Of a DNA stretch of 64,000 nucleotides, positions 49,854 through 60,148 are shown piece by piece. The notes beneath the pieces were generated by a model, which was given only the letters and a program-made list of their open reading frames with translations, made no database searches and was not told the origin of the DNA. A program made the position numbers and the translations under genes. Positions within the stretch are counted from its first letter, which is position 1. Each line of letters starts with the position of its first letter. This stretch comes from Nymphaea colorata (lineage: Eukaryota > Streptophyta > Magnoliopsida > Nymphaeales > Nymphaeaceae). Location: contig NC_045138.2 of NCBI RefSeq assembly GCF_008831285.2, positions 32,025,934-32,089,933 on the forward strand, in the 5' to 3' direction.

Positions 49854-50888
49854 AAGGTGTAAGGTATAGTCACAGAAAACACGTTTCTTTTTTTTAACTT
49901 GAAAAAATGTGATAAATTAACTAGCCGTTTAAAACTTTAAAAAACATGTTTTTTGAAAAAAATACGTTAAAAACGAAAAAATGTGTTTTTAACGTATTTT
50001 TTTCACTTTTTTTTCACTTTTTGGATTTGATCTTTCTTTCCTTCTTTCTATATCTATAGTGGATAATGGCAGATCTTAATGTTAAACAGTTTTTTTTTAT
50101 TTGTTGCAAATCTACTTGTCTTTTCATGTTTGTGTTATTAGTTTCATACTTATTTTATGTTCCTCAATTTCTATTTTTTAAAAATTTTAAAAAATTATCA
50201 TATTTTTAACATTTTTTTTTCAAGCCCACCGTATTATACCCAAAAAAAGCTCTCACCGTTTAAAACTTCAAGACGTTATTTGTGACTATGGGTGAGTCGC
50301 ATATTGGATAAGAAAAAAATTCGGATACAGTATTACCTTGTTAAGTAGACCAGGTTTGGACCCGATTTTAGCAAAGGCTGGACCGATCGATGCCCCCTCT
50401 TCCATGATGGCTGACGCTAGTGAGCTGAGCCCACCTGACCCACCATGGGCACGGCTCGGTTCAGGCTTTTAATTTCTCATTTAGTAGCTGGTGGTACTGT
50501 GGGACGCACATGGGTGATTGAGCCAATGCGATGGGCCTGAGTTACTTGAATTGTACATCTTCCATACGTGAAAACCTTCAATTTAAGGTAAGGTTGTAAC
50601 TGTGGGGTTGAACACTACTTTGTAACATGGGAACTATTTATTGCAAGGATATTTGAACATTTTCTTTTTTGGATTATAAATTTTTATGAATATTTTCTTC
50701 TCACTTCACTGATTAATTTGAATGTAACTAGAAATTATTTATATACTCATGTCTAATTGGAAATATATAATTACTCAAAAAATGGAAGGATGAAGACAAC
50801 TAACCTTAAGAATGACAACCTTCAACTCACATCAACACTCGTCAATACCATCAGGCTAGCACCCTCCATAATCGAACCGACGTCATGA

Positions 50889-50961
<73 letters not shown>

Positions 50962-52120
50962 GTTAATATTACAAACTGAGTTTCATTGAAGTTGGAAGCC
51001 AACCACAAAAGTACTACTTTCACCCATATACGTTTAACTTAAAAATTGAGCAAGAGTAGTGCATTAGTTCTGGTATGACTGTACCATCTTTAAGTATGAA
51101 GGTTAGCATGGGAATAAATTTAGAGTTTAAAATAATATAATAGTCATATAGGTTTTGATCTCATATTACTTGATGATTTTTTAGTTCATAGTTGTTACTG
51201 GCGCAGAGAGTTGTTTGGTCAATTTCGAGTTACATCATCACGGTTGGTACCAAAGCAGAAATTTGCGAGAGAGGCTGCAAGAATCCCTTTGCTGGTCCCT
51301 TCTTTTTTTGAGATCTATGTGTTGATCACTCCTTAGATACAAAAAGAAGATCAAGTTCATTGGGAAAGCAAAGAAAATTTAAGAGGAGTCTCTCTCTTTT
51401 TTTGCACAGTAAGCTAGCACGAATTAGTGTTAGTTCATTGAATGTCCGACCTTTTACAATAATGTTTCAATAGCCAGCCAGCAGTTAATTAGAACGTGCA
51501 AAGTTTTCTTTAGAGTAGGCGTAACTCTTGGGATTAAGACTGGTCAGTTTTTGTTTTAAATTTTTAAGGCATCAATTCTTTGTAAATTATTGATTATCGA
51601 CATATAATTTGAAGCACGGAAAGTAAACTCTCTATCTTAAGTGGACGAAAGGTTAGGTGAGAGTTTTGGCTCTAGTTTTTTTTAAGTGGTAGAATAAAAT
51701 ACTTTCCTATTCACCAAAAATTAGAACATGCAAACATTAAATTCTATTAAATTACACTTTTCATTAACAAAAGCGTTATTCTCGAGTCTGATTTTTTTTT
51801 TTTTTAATTAAAATCAATCGTTAGATCGCATTCAGTTTTGGTTTTATCAACCGAATTTGGTAAGCCTGCCGAACAAGACAAGTGAATTCAGTGATAAGAA
51901 TCTGATTTTGAGTGGAATTTTTGAAGCAGCCGATTCAGCTAAATTTGTCAATCCGCAAAAAATATTACAAAATTAGAACTAAAAACTCTTTTCATTTTAA
52001 ATCAGCGAATTGATGCTATAACACTGCAGCAAACTAAAAAGCAAACTAGAAATAAAAGAAGTAAAAAGATCCACAAAATTAAATTGTTGCATTGACTATA
52101 CTAGAATTTGGTGGGTCGAT
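49854..52120. other. Gene-free intergenic DNA with a palindrome and a microsatellite
   Basis: Holds a perfect inverted repeat (49956-49974 with 49985-50003), the second copy (50085-50293) of the repeat in guanylate kinase intron 2, and a (TA)n(GA)n microsatellite (50891-50960). No coding region supported. Confidence 0.55.
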
Positions 52121-52124
52121 CGTC

Positions 52125-52132
52125 TATATAAA
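52125..52132 (+). promoter_or_regulatory. Putative TATA box of the OVATE gene
   Basis: tatataaa about 306 bp before the ATG, followed by a pyrimidine (CT)n tract at about 52290-52315 that would lie in the leader. Consistent with a plant core promoter, but inferred from position only. Confidence 0.5.
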
Positions 52133-52437
52133 ATGACCAAGAATTCCCCGGACTGCGTGGTGTCATGGCTGACAAGTATCATATGATAATGCAGATCTCC
52201 AACTGTCATAGATCTAGCAGATAACCATTGGCTGGTAAGTGAATGAAACTTCAGAAATTCCTCCAGATTTCGACACTGATCGGACAACTCAATTCTCTCT
52301 CTCTCTCTCCCTCTCTGTACAGACTATAGAGTATCAGACTACCACCACCACCAACAACACCATTTTCACCGCCACCGCGCTACTGCTCGCCAACACCATA
52401 GTCCTGATAATAGATGAGACAGAGCAAAAAAATTAAG

Positions 52438-53208
52438 ATGCCAAATGCTCTCCACAAAGCGCTCCATGAATACTTCTTCAAGGCGAGAAGAGCAACACGA
52501 TCTTCAACGGAGAATTCCGTAGCTGCTGCCACCTCGTCTTCTTCCCGCAGCTCCGCCACCTCATGGCTTTTTTCCGCCTGCAGGTTCCCGAAGACCGCCT
52601 CCTTCGCGACTGACCGGGAGGTTGAGGCGCCTGCTGGAATTCACCACTTCAACACTCTGTTCCTTGCAGACGATTCCGGCCACCTGCCGGAGTTCACTTC
52701 GATTTCCTGCAGCAGGTCGAGCGACTTCTCGACAACCGACTCCGGTTGCGTCCCCCACGATCTTACCAGCAGCGGGCGGTTCTTGATCGTGCCAGAGGCA
52801 CCTAATTCCACCTTCGGCGTCAGCAACGGACTTCCGGCGGCCCCGGCTATTACGGAAACAGAAACCCGGCTCGTTGGGCACAGCGTTGCCGTCACGACGT
52901 ACTCGCCGGATCCGTTTCAAGATTTTCGGCAGTCGATGAAAGAGATGGTGGAAGCGAGAGCGCATGAGCAAGGGGTAGATTGGGACTTCTTGGAGGAGTT
53001 GCTCTTCTGCTATCTAAAACTAAACCATTCCCGCGATCACAGATACATTCTCGCCGCGTTCGCGGATCTGTTGGTGAGCCTCGGCACCGATCAGCTGCCC
53101 GCGTCCCTCCGGCCGGTCCGGTTACAGGACACGCCGGTGCAATCGGTCAATGGGCAGAAGGCGAGAAGGAAGAGTACAGGTATGAGGGAGAATCCTGCGA
53201 AAGTTTGA
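52438..53208 (+). CDS. OVATE family protein (OFP13/14-like), intronless
   Basis: OFPs are plant-specific nuclear regulators, mostly transcriptional repressors, that act with TALE homeodomain and TRM proteins in organ shape and cell elongation. The 256-residue product starts MPNALHKALHEYFFKARRAT, the opening seen in the OFP14-type clade. The start at 52438 was therefore preferred over an in-frame ATG at 52414. The middle is Ser/Thr-rich. The C-terminal OVATE (DUF623) domain is at about residues 150-214: VAVTTYSPDPFQDFRQSMKE, then WDFLEELLFCYLKLN and HRYILAAFADLLVSL, with the conserved spacing. The coding region is GC-rich compared with its AT-rich surroundings, and there is no intron, both usual for OFPs. 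The assignment to the family is strong; the subclade is tentative. Confidence 0.93.
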   Translation: MPNALHKALHEYFFKARRATRSSTENSVAAATSSSSRSSATSWLFSACRFPKTASFATDREVEAPAGIHHFNTLFLADDSGHLPEFTSISCSRSSDFSTTDSGCVPHDLTSSGRFLIVPEAPNSTFGVSNGLPAAPAITETETRLVGHSVAVTTYSPDPFQDFRQSMKEMVEARAHEQGVDWDFLEELLFCYLKLNHSRDHRYILAAFADLLVSLGTDQLPASLRPVRLQDTPVQSVNGQKARRKSTGMRENPAKV

Positions 53209-55171
53209 CCCATCTACAGGCGGAAGACAAGCAGGCGACAGTTTTCTGAGCTTAGAACCAAATGGGTCGTCGTTGTTTCTCCCCACCTGAAAAGGTTGAG
53301 CCATTTCCGGCAAAGTAGATCGCTTTTTGTTACTAACGATGCTCAATTTCCACCGAGGAAAGTCCGAGTCGGATAGAATACTGAACCGAGTTAGACAATT
53401 TGGTTGTCCGGACCGGTACATAGTTCTCCTTGTAAAGTAAATCATAAAAGGTGAGGAAGAATCTCTGTTTGTGACGTATCGGAACTTCCGGTTCATAAAA
53501 CCGTTACAATTTTTTTGGAACTGTATTTTGATGGCAATCGCCTGGGAATTAATTGGCATGGCATCCCGGCGAGAATAGCAGCAGTTATTTTCACGGGAAA
53601 GGGTCGGCAGTTTGGATTTTCCGGCTGCAAAATTGTAGGAGGACGGCTGTCTTTTCCATGTTTTTCTCTTTTCCGGTTTCTTGTGTCTCTTTGGCTTTTG
53701 TGTTCATTTGTATAGAAGCGTGAAAGACGCCCTGTGAGCATCAGACTCGATTCTTTTTGTTCGTTATTCTTTATAAATTCGTTTATTTTTTTCAAATGAT
53801 TTATACTGACATCGTAACGTGAGTGCCACTCTTGTTCACATGGGCCAATTAAAGGCACAATAATTCCTCGAATTTTGTTTATTAAATTAAAAGCAGAGAA
53901 AATGGCCTGCATGACATCCAATAATTCAAAGATAAAACGTTGGAGATCTTCACATGAGCACCAGTTTTTTAGGTCTAATTAATATATGCGGCTAGGTCTT
54001 TTATTATTTACATAACACCCCCTCCCCCATGGCTAATTTGTTGAATTTTTGTGGAGAAAATGGCGTGCCTGCTGTCCAAAAGTACATTGTGACATCAGAC
54101 TTCATGTTTCATATTTCACTATGGCTAATTTATTTGATATTGTTCTTTTCTGTTTCTTATTTCACTATGACTAATTCATTTGATATTGTTCTTTTCTGTT
54201 CTTATTTCATTTCCTAGGTCTAAACACCGGGTAAGCAATCAAACGAGTCTTATCCAGGTTCATTTCTTAAGCAAGAAAACCTGTTCAAAAAATTACTTGA
54301 AAGCACGTAACCAAGCAAGCTGAGCCTAAGCTCAAACTTTTGGTGCCGAACACGAGTCGGCTCATTGTTCTGAAACGTTCATATTCTTTGACGCAAATTT
54401 GAACTTTGGGAGATGCTATATTTACCCAATATGTGTACATAATGAAGCATACATATAAGCAAACGGCCCATCTTCATAGATGTCAATACATGAGAATTGA
54501 TGACAGGAAAAACAGTTCACAAGTTGGATCAACCCATTGCAGCCCTGGCTTGAAGTATTGACATGGTTGCCAACACTCCAAAACAGGTATTAACGCCAAT
54601 TCAGTTCCCGGCGACATTTAATGCAGTTAGATTTGACATAGGCTTAAAATCTGCAGTAATTTTTGAGTTTGGGATTAAGATAAAGATTGAAATAAAATCT
54701 TTTGTGCACGAAATGTATATGCTCATTGAAGTTTATCTAAATACCAAGCAACCATTAATAGTTAAATCTAAGATAATTCTGTTAGTTAAGCCTGAATCCA
54801 ACCCAAAAAGACAATGAAACGCATATACTCATTGAAGTAGATCCAAATACCAAGCAACTATAAATACTTCAATCCAAGATAACTCTATTAGAAAAGCCTG
54901 ATTCCAACCCCAAAAGACAATAAGAAGCAAACATTTGACCTAAAACCAGTATTGGTTTATATTGGTCCGTGCTGGCCGATACATGTCATCCTGTTGCTGA
55001 AATGATGCAGGGCTAGTAATGGTTTATATTCTTTTCTATTTTTATCAATTTAGGATATTTTAAAGTATTTTAAAAATAGAGCGACAAAAGCCAACACTCA
55101 CCAAGATGGGCAGCCAGCTCCAGTTGGGTAGCCACCTCCAGCTTGAGTTTGACTCAAAAAAACTTAAGTTC
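53209..55171. other. OVATE gene 3' flank and gene-free DNA
   Basis: 3' UTR side of the OVATE gene, then AT-rich DNA. A short duplicated ttcactatg(g/a)ctaatt segment near 54113-54185 and a 106-bp tandem duplication at 54717-54925 are the only structures noted. Confidence 0.5.
54717..54925. repeat. Tandem duplication, about 106-bp period
   Basis: atatgctcattgaagtttat at 54717 recurs as atatactcattgaagtagat at 54823. Both continue through aaataccaagcaac, cctgaatccaaccc and aaaagacaat with point changes. Confidence 0.9.
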
Positions 55172-55307
55172 TATGTCACATAGGTACGGGTACGAGTGCC
55201 GGTGCGGATAAGAACCATTTTCAAAAAACTTGGTGCGGGGTACGGCCGTACACACACATGCACATATCCATATATATGTCAAAAAATTTCAAACAGAATA
55301 ATATATT

Positions 55308-55362
<55 letters not shown>

Positions 55363-55793
55363 TACAAACAGAATAACATATTCATAAATCATAATCCAAA
55401 ATTTATCATTCTTTATTTTCATTCTTCTCAGTCCCAAATTTACTAAACAGAGACCGAAGAAAATCACACGTGTACAAAAGCATAAACACAAACAAAAGAA
55501 CAACATAAACTTTTACATGTAAAAATCGAAGCAAAAAACGAATCCCAACACTACAAAGCAAAAATGAAGAAAAAAAGAGGGAAGTGAGACATTACAATGA
55601 GGGCTTCGAAAATTTTAACGTTAAAATGGTTTAAAAGGTTAAAATGTAAAAATCGTTAACATTAAAATCGGATAAATTTGAACTCAATCAACTTTGACCG
55701 AGTCTAAAAAAGGTCAAAAATGACCTTGGGTGCGTTGTGTAGTACCCTGCCGTACCCGTGTCATACCAGTACTGCGCGTACCCCGTGTGACAG
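55172..55793. mobile_element. Non-autonomous TIR element with CTATGTCAC ends
   Basis: Left end ctatgtcacataggtacggg, right end (other strand) ctgtcacacggggtacgcgc, followed inward on both sides by more gtacgg-type sequence. 622 bp, AT-rich noncoding middle with a (TA)n run at 55309-55358. Both flanks contain cttaag close to the ends, possibly part of a target duplication. Related to the left end at 18104. Confidence 0.65.
55309..55358. repeat. (TA)n microsatellite
   Basis: About 25 ta units inside the TIR element. Confidence 0.95.
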
Positions 55794-55794
55794 A

Positions 55795-55985
55795 GCTTAA
55801 GCTCTTAAGCTCGAACTCAACTCAAACTTGAGTCCAGCTCGACTGAACAAACTTGAGCTTGACAATACAATGTCGAGCTCGAACTCGACTCGTCTATGTT
55901 AAGCATGTCTTTTTTCTTATAACTCGATTAACTTGTTTAACTAGTTTAGTTGCTACTCATTTAATTATTTTCTCATACCCTTAAG
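55795..55985. repeat. Dispersed agctcgaactcgac repeat, copy 2
   Basis: gcttaagctcgaactcaact and tgtcgagctcgaactcgact units, then ttaacttgtttaactagttt and ttgctactcatttaatt. It is the reverse complement of the core at 31005-31395, and directly abuts the TIR element. Confidence 0.65.
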
Positions 55986-56480
55986 CCGGATGTGTGCCCC
56001 ATCTATTGTCCAGGCACACATTCAATTTACCCAACCCAGAGCAATCGCTTCACTCTGAACCAGGGATAGAGATGGATTGGCCAAGCCAGGTCATGGCACA
56101 ATGTATACAACACAATGGTCCTTGACATCAACAGCAGAAACAACAGCAACAACAAAAGTAATCATAATAGATATCTATTAACATGGGAAAAGAACAGAGA
56201 GTCAGATCAACCAGAATCTGGAGTCAACGTAGCTGATGCTTCAACTAAAACTGCAATAGCATGATGTTTGATTGAACATTATTACTTCAAAATTTTGGCG
56301 TGTGACTTAGATTACAGGCGTAAACAAGATTCACTTGCTACAGAAAATGAACACACCGGCATCCACCAACACTTGGCTGGAATCCTGGCTACACCAATAA
56401 GGAAATAAAATTTTTATCTGAATGATACATAAAAAATATGCATTGCACAAGGATGTGCCTTTTACATGCTAAACAACTTA
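55986..56480. other. 3' flank of the unidentified minus-strand gene
   Basis: No separate gene seen. It probably includes the 3' UTR of the gene ending at 56481. Confidence 0.45.
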
Positions 56481-57343
56481 TCACTTCATCCAATAAACAG
56501 CCAGAATTAAGCTGAAAGCTGGACAAACGAATTGCATGACATATGAAATTTGAAACATTGGCCTCGAAAGGATGAAAACACATGCTTCTCTAGAATGAAT
56601 TGAGTAAGCCAGCCCAAAGAGATCGTACATGAAAGTTGCTCTAGGAAGCGTTGAATGAGCAGCAAGTGTTTGACTACCAGGAATATGAGCATCAATGACA
56701 TAATTAGCGGTTCCACTCATCTGAAAATAAAAAACACTAACATGACACATCAAAAGGGAAATGCAGCTATTCTTCGTCAAGTGTTGTGTACATAGTACAA
56801 AATGGAGTCACACGGGATTACATACAAAGACACAAATTTATAGTTCAAAGTTTGCGTCTTTGTTTCTTTTTTATATATGCCGTATGTGTTCATCAGTTAA
56901 CTGCACGTGGAATTGATCTAGCATCTCATACTGCAGGTAGCTTAGCTGAACCAAGTGTTGTATTTAAAGGTCTGTTTTTCATATAAGTGGTATCCAGTGA
57001 GTTGGATAAGGAACCCACTGTGTGAAATATATACATCATATACATGAGGTCGGGTTCACCAAATAAAACAAAGGGTAAGATGAGAAGACATTGGGGCTGT
57101 CTCTGTGTGTGTTTTAACACATTGTGCATGTTATACTGGTGTGATGTGCGCAGAGTAGTGGTACGCTTGCTACACAGATTTCCAAGCAAAGAGAAATCTT
57201 TTGATTATATCAGTGTCCTATTTACCGCATTTAAGTGTTACCATGACATTTTAATCAAGTTCAGATGAATCATTATACAAGGATGTAATAATGTATAAAA
57301 AATCAAGTGCAAAACGATAAGTTACAAAATGGTGGAAACTCTC

Positions 57344-57390
<47 letters not shown>

Positions 57391-57989
57391 TGCGTGTGTG
57401 CGTGTGTGTGTGTGGTGGAGTTTCTTTATATTCTTTCAAAAGAAAATGCAGCTCTTTTAGCTGTCAGCAGTTCCAAAGATTTCTAACCATGGGAAAGTTT
57501 CCAACACCTAGAATGGTCCTTATAAGATAGGGATGGTTCCCCTTTCTCGTAGGCTCATAGGAAAGTTGGTAAAAACCACACTACTTGGGTAAGAGACAAA
57601 AAATAGACCCATTAAAATTAATTATGAAGTTTCTTTTCAATCTAACCTTATAGATATGATTTTAAGAGTGATTTGGTGAGAAATGTACGTTAAGTTGGTG
57701 GTTTTTTTCCTTAACTAATGTTCTTTTTTTAATGACAAAAAAATGAACTGTCCTTAATCCTTATAACATTAAAATTTTGATACTTGAAAGATCGATTTTT
57801 TCTTCAAAAATGATTTAAATTAAAGCATGATTTATATTAACTAAGTGTTTATAAACACATTTGAAGGTTCACATTTTGTTTCAAACACATTTTAACACGA
57901 ATTTAAGAGGTCAGGTTTTTATCTCTTACCCAAGTGTATCTACCAAATACTCCACACACACACATATATATATAGATATATATATATAG

Positions 57990-58027
<38 letters not shown>

Positions 58028-59259
58028 ATGTGTGTGTGTGTGTGTGTGTGGATTCCTCTGGCCACCCGAAAGAATTCAGGCCTCTCACACATGCAGCAAG
58101 ATGCAACACAGTCCCTTTATATAATATATATATATATATGTGTGTGTGTATGTGTGTGTGTGTGTGTGTGTGGATTCCTCTGGCCACCCGAAAGAATTCA
58201 GGCCTCTCACACATGCAGCACGATGCAACACAGTCCCTTTATATAGTATATATATATATGTGTGTGTGTGTGTGTTTATTGTAGTTTCTTTGTATTATTT
58301 CCTTTGTATTTTTTATTTCATTTTTTGTATTTTTATTTCTCATTCTGGAAAAGAGCTGCAGCTCTTCCAGCTGTCGGTAGTTCCAAAGGTTTCTAACCAT
58401 AGGAAAGTTTCCAAAACCTAGAACAGTTCCCAGAAGGTAGGGATGGTTCCCCTTCCCGTATCCAAACTTCTTTGAAACTGTTGTAGTGATTATTATTATC
58501 AGTGCAAATTGAATCACTTGGGCTCTTGTGAATATGTTTCTTGTGAGGTATTGGGATTGTGAAATATAAATGTATATTTATACCTTTATATGGTATCAGA
58601 GCTTGAAAAGCTTTCAGTCTAGCTGTTTTAAAGTGGCTAAGAGATGTGAAGAGTTGCACATATGATGTGACAAGGATCTATTTTTCTTTTTCTAATGCTG
58701 AACGAAACTGCATGCTGGTGGTGGAGGATTCATTGGTGCCATGCCATTGAAGGTAGGCCTATTCAATGAGCTGAGTCACTTGAGCTTGGCTTAAGCTCAA
58801 ATCATTTAATAAAATAATCTAGTTCAAGTTAAGAAACAGAATTGTTTAAGTAAATGAGTCGAGCTCGAGCTATGCATGCTTGGCTTATTTGAACTCGATT
58901 AAGCTCAACTGCAAAATCACATACATTACCATTTCTTCTGCAGACTGCAGCCTAGTTCCATTTCCATGTCTATATGACAGGTATTCGGATGCCACGCTGC
59001 TCTTGAAAACAGTTTTGAAGGATGAAAGGGCTGTTGCGGTTGAAAGGCTATGTTCTACAGACTGTCTTCTAAGGCAATAAGCAACATTATGCAAAATGCC
59101 ATCCATATATGCTTGCAAATGTTGAAGTTGGAGAGCAAAAGTACTTGAAAGGGGTACAAATTAACAAGTCATATACCTTCTTTCCCAATTGCTGCAAATC
59201 GAACCTTAAGGTGTTGCTCATACAAAGGGATATATGGTGCAGGGACATAATCCTTAAAC
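56481..59259 (-). CDS. Unidentified gene, last three exons (partial)
   Basis: Three minus-strand exons with good splice sites join in phase: 59259-59177 (acceptor cttctag, translating FKDYVPAPYIPLYEQHLKVR and on), 59111-58930 (AYMDGILHNVAYCLRRQSVE and on, to LQSAEEM) and 56720-56481 (MSGTANYVIDAHIPGSQTLA and on, to LILAVYWMK and stop). About 167 C-terminal residues result. The reading continues upstream of 59259, but I could not find the preceding exon before the retrotransposon at 59847, so it may lie beyond it. The composition looks like a real folded protein, and the last exon ends with a hydrophobic stretch. I do not recognise the family. The last exon's 3' part (after HSREAC) could be read-through of a missed donor, so the C-terminus is less certain. 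Confidence 0.55.
57341..57414. repeat. (TA)n(GT)n microsatellite
   Basis: ta units followed by gt units with a few interruptions, just left of the LTR fragment. Confidence 0.93.
57415..57560. mobile_element. Degraded LTR fragment
   Basis: gcagctcttttagctgtcag, then gttccaaagatttctaacca and gggatggttcccctt parallel 58345-58460 in the same order. Truncated at the right by the MITE at 57566. Confidence 0.55.
57566..57947. mobile_element. MITE family A, copy 2
   Basis: Left end ttggtaaaaaccacactact and right end, other strand, ttggtagatacacttgggta are inverted repeats continuing into gggtaagagacaaaaa. Same length (about 382 bp) and end sequence as 44446-44827, and the interiors share TTA-rich segments. 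Lies in an intron of the unidentified gene. Confidence 0.8.
57955..58268. repeat. Minisatellite: two 120-bp units of microsatellite plus unique core
   Basis: (TA)n(GT)n followed by ggattcctctggccacccga and on to gcaacacagtccctttatat occurs at 58050-58125 and again at 58172-58245 with one base change, then a third (TA)(GT) run. Confidence 0.93.
58270..58590 (+). mobile_element. LTR remnant ending at a primer-binding site
   Basis: The segment with ctgcagctcttccagctgtc and ggtagggatggttccccttc ends at tacctttata directly before tggtatcagagc (58591-58602), the tRNA-iMet primer site of copia elements. No internal coding region follows, so only the 5' LTR edge of an old element remains. Its left border is not defined. 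Confidence 0.65.
58591..58602 (+). other. Relic primer-binding site
   Basis: tggtatcagagc, same 12 bases as at 6491-6502. Confidence 0.75.
58765..58912. repeat. Dispersed gctcgagct repeat, copy 3 (partial)
   Basis: tgagcttggcttaagctcaa, gagtcgagctcgagcta and gaactcgattaagctcaact units resemble copies at 31005 and 55795. It ends just before the splice donor at 58929. Confidence 0.5.
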
Positions 59260-59846
59260 CTAGAAGGAGACAAGAAAGAGAACAAAGTGAGATATTTATA
59301 ATAAAATTATATTCAAGGTGCCCGACGTAGTTTTACATAGTGACTGATAAGCAAGACTTGAAGAAAATAGGACAAACAGAAGATGTGAACATCTGACCAT
59401 GTACTTCTTGTATGCGCACTCTCTAGGAGACTAGGTTCAAAACTATTGGAAGAGTTCCTTACAGAAAATCAATCAGACCTATGAATTCTATTGTATTTGA
59501 AGGAATTTGAATAGGACTGATGAGAATGCGCCTGGAAATTTCTTACAGGTGTGCCCATTATAAATCCCTCAAACACTGAAATATCCCATATATGAGAAAG
59601 GCTTTGAAAAGTTCCACATCTAAAAAGATTGTAAATAGTGGTGCACATATATATCTGAGCCTAAAACCTTGCCTCCCGGCTCAAATCCTTCTATGTACTG
59701 ACAAAAAACAAGCAATGAGCCGGGTTGAGATTCATTAAACCAAGTTCTCATGACAAATCTTATTCAGTTTGTGACAGACATTTTAAGACAGCATTTTAAG
59801 ACATTTTAAAACTGATTACATAAGCATTAGATTTCGCAAGTACAAA
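59260..59846. other. Upstream intron of the unidentified gene
   Basis: Directly upstream (minus strand) of the exon at 59259. I searched for a further exon and found none that joins in phase. Confidence 0.4.
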
Positions 59847-60148
59847 TGTTGAAGTTGGAGGCTGTAGAAACACGAACCACACAGAGAGAGAGTGGAGAAC
59901 GAACACACAATCTACGTGGAAAACCTCAGAAAGAGGTGAAAAACCACGGGGAGGCTCTGACCTAGGGGCACACCGCAACCCTAGGAGAGAGAAAATTAGA
60001 TTTCACTTAATTCAACACTAAACACAAGTGACAATATAAAGAGGGAGAGAGGAGAAGCCGCCTAGGGTACCGAGCCCGCCTCGGTACCCGCGCCCCATAG
60101 AACCGGGTCCAGGAATGGATCCGGTTCCCACAGCAACATATTCTAACA
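59847..60148 (-). repeat. 3' LTR of the second copia element
   Basis: Read on the minus strand it begins TGTTAGAATATG at 60148. The proposed end is TTCAACA at 59847, which forms a short inverted repeat with the start. The alternative end TTCTACA (59863) cannot be excluded. The right border is firm, because it abuts the polypurine tract. Confidence 0.65.

Noticed and set aside
53122-53921. Minus-strand open frames downstream of and overlapping the OVATE gene
   Set aside because: No recognisable domain, partly antisense to the OVATE coding region, and no splice partners.
57955-58268. CRISPR-like repeat-spacer arrangement
   Set aside because: Only two units, and the spacing DNA is microsatellite. 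It is a minisatellite in a plant intron.
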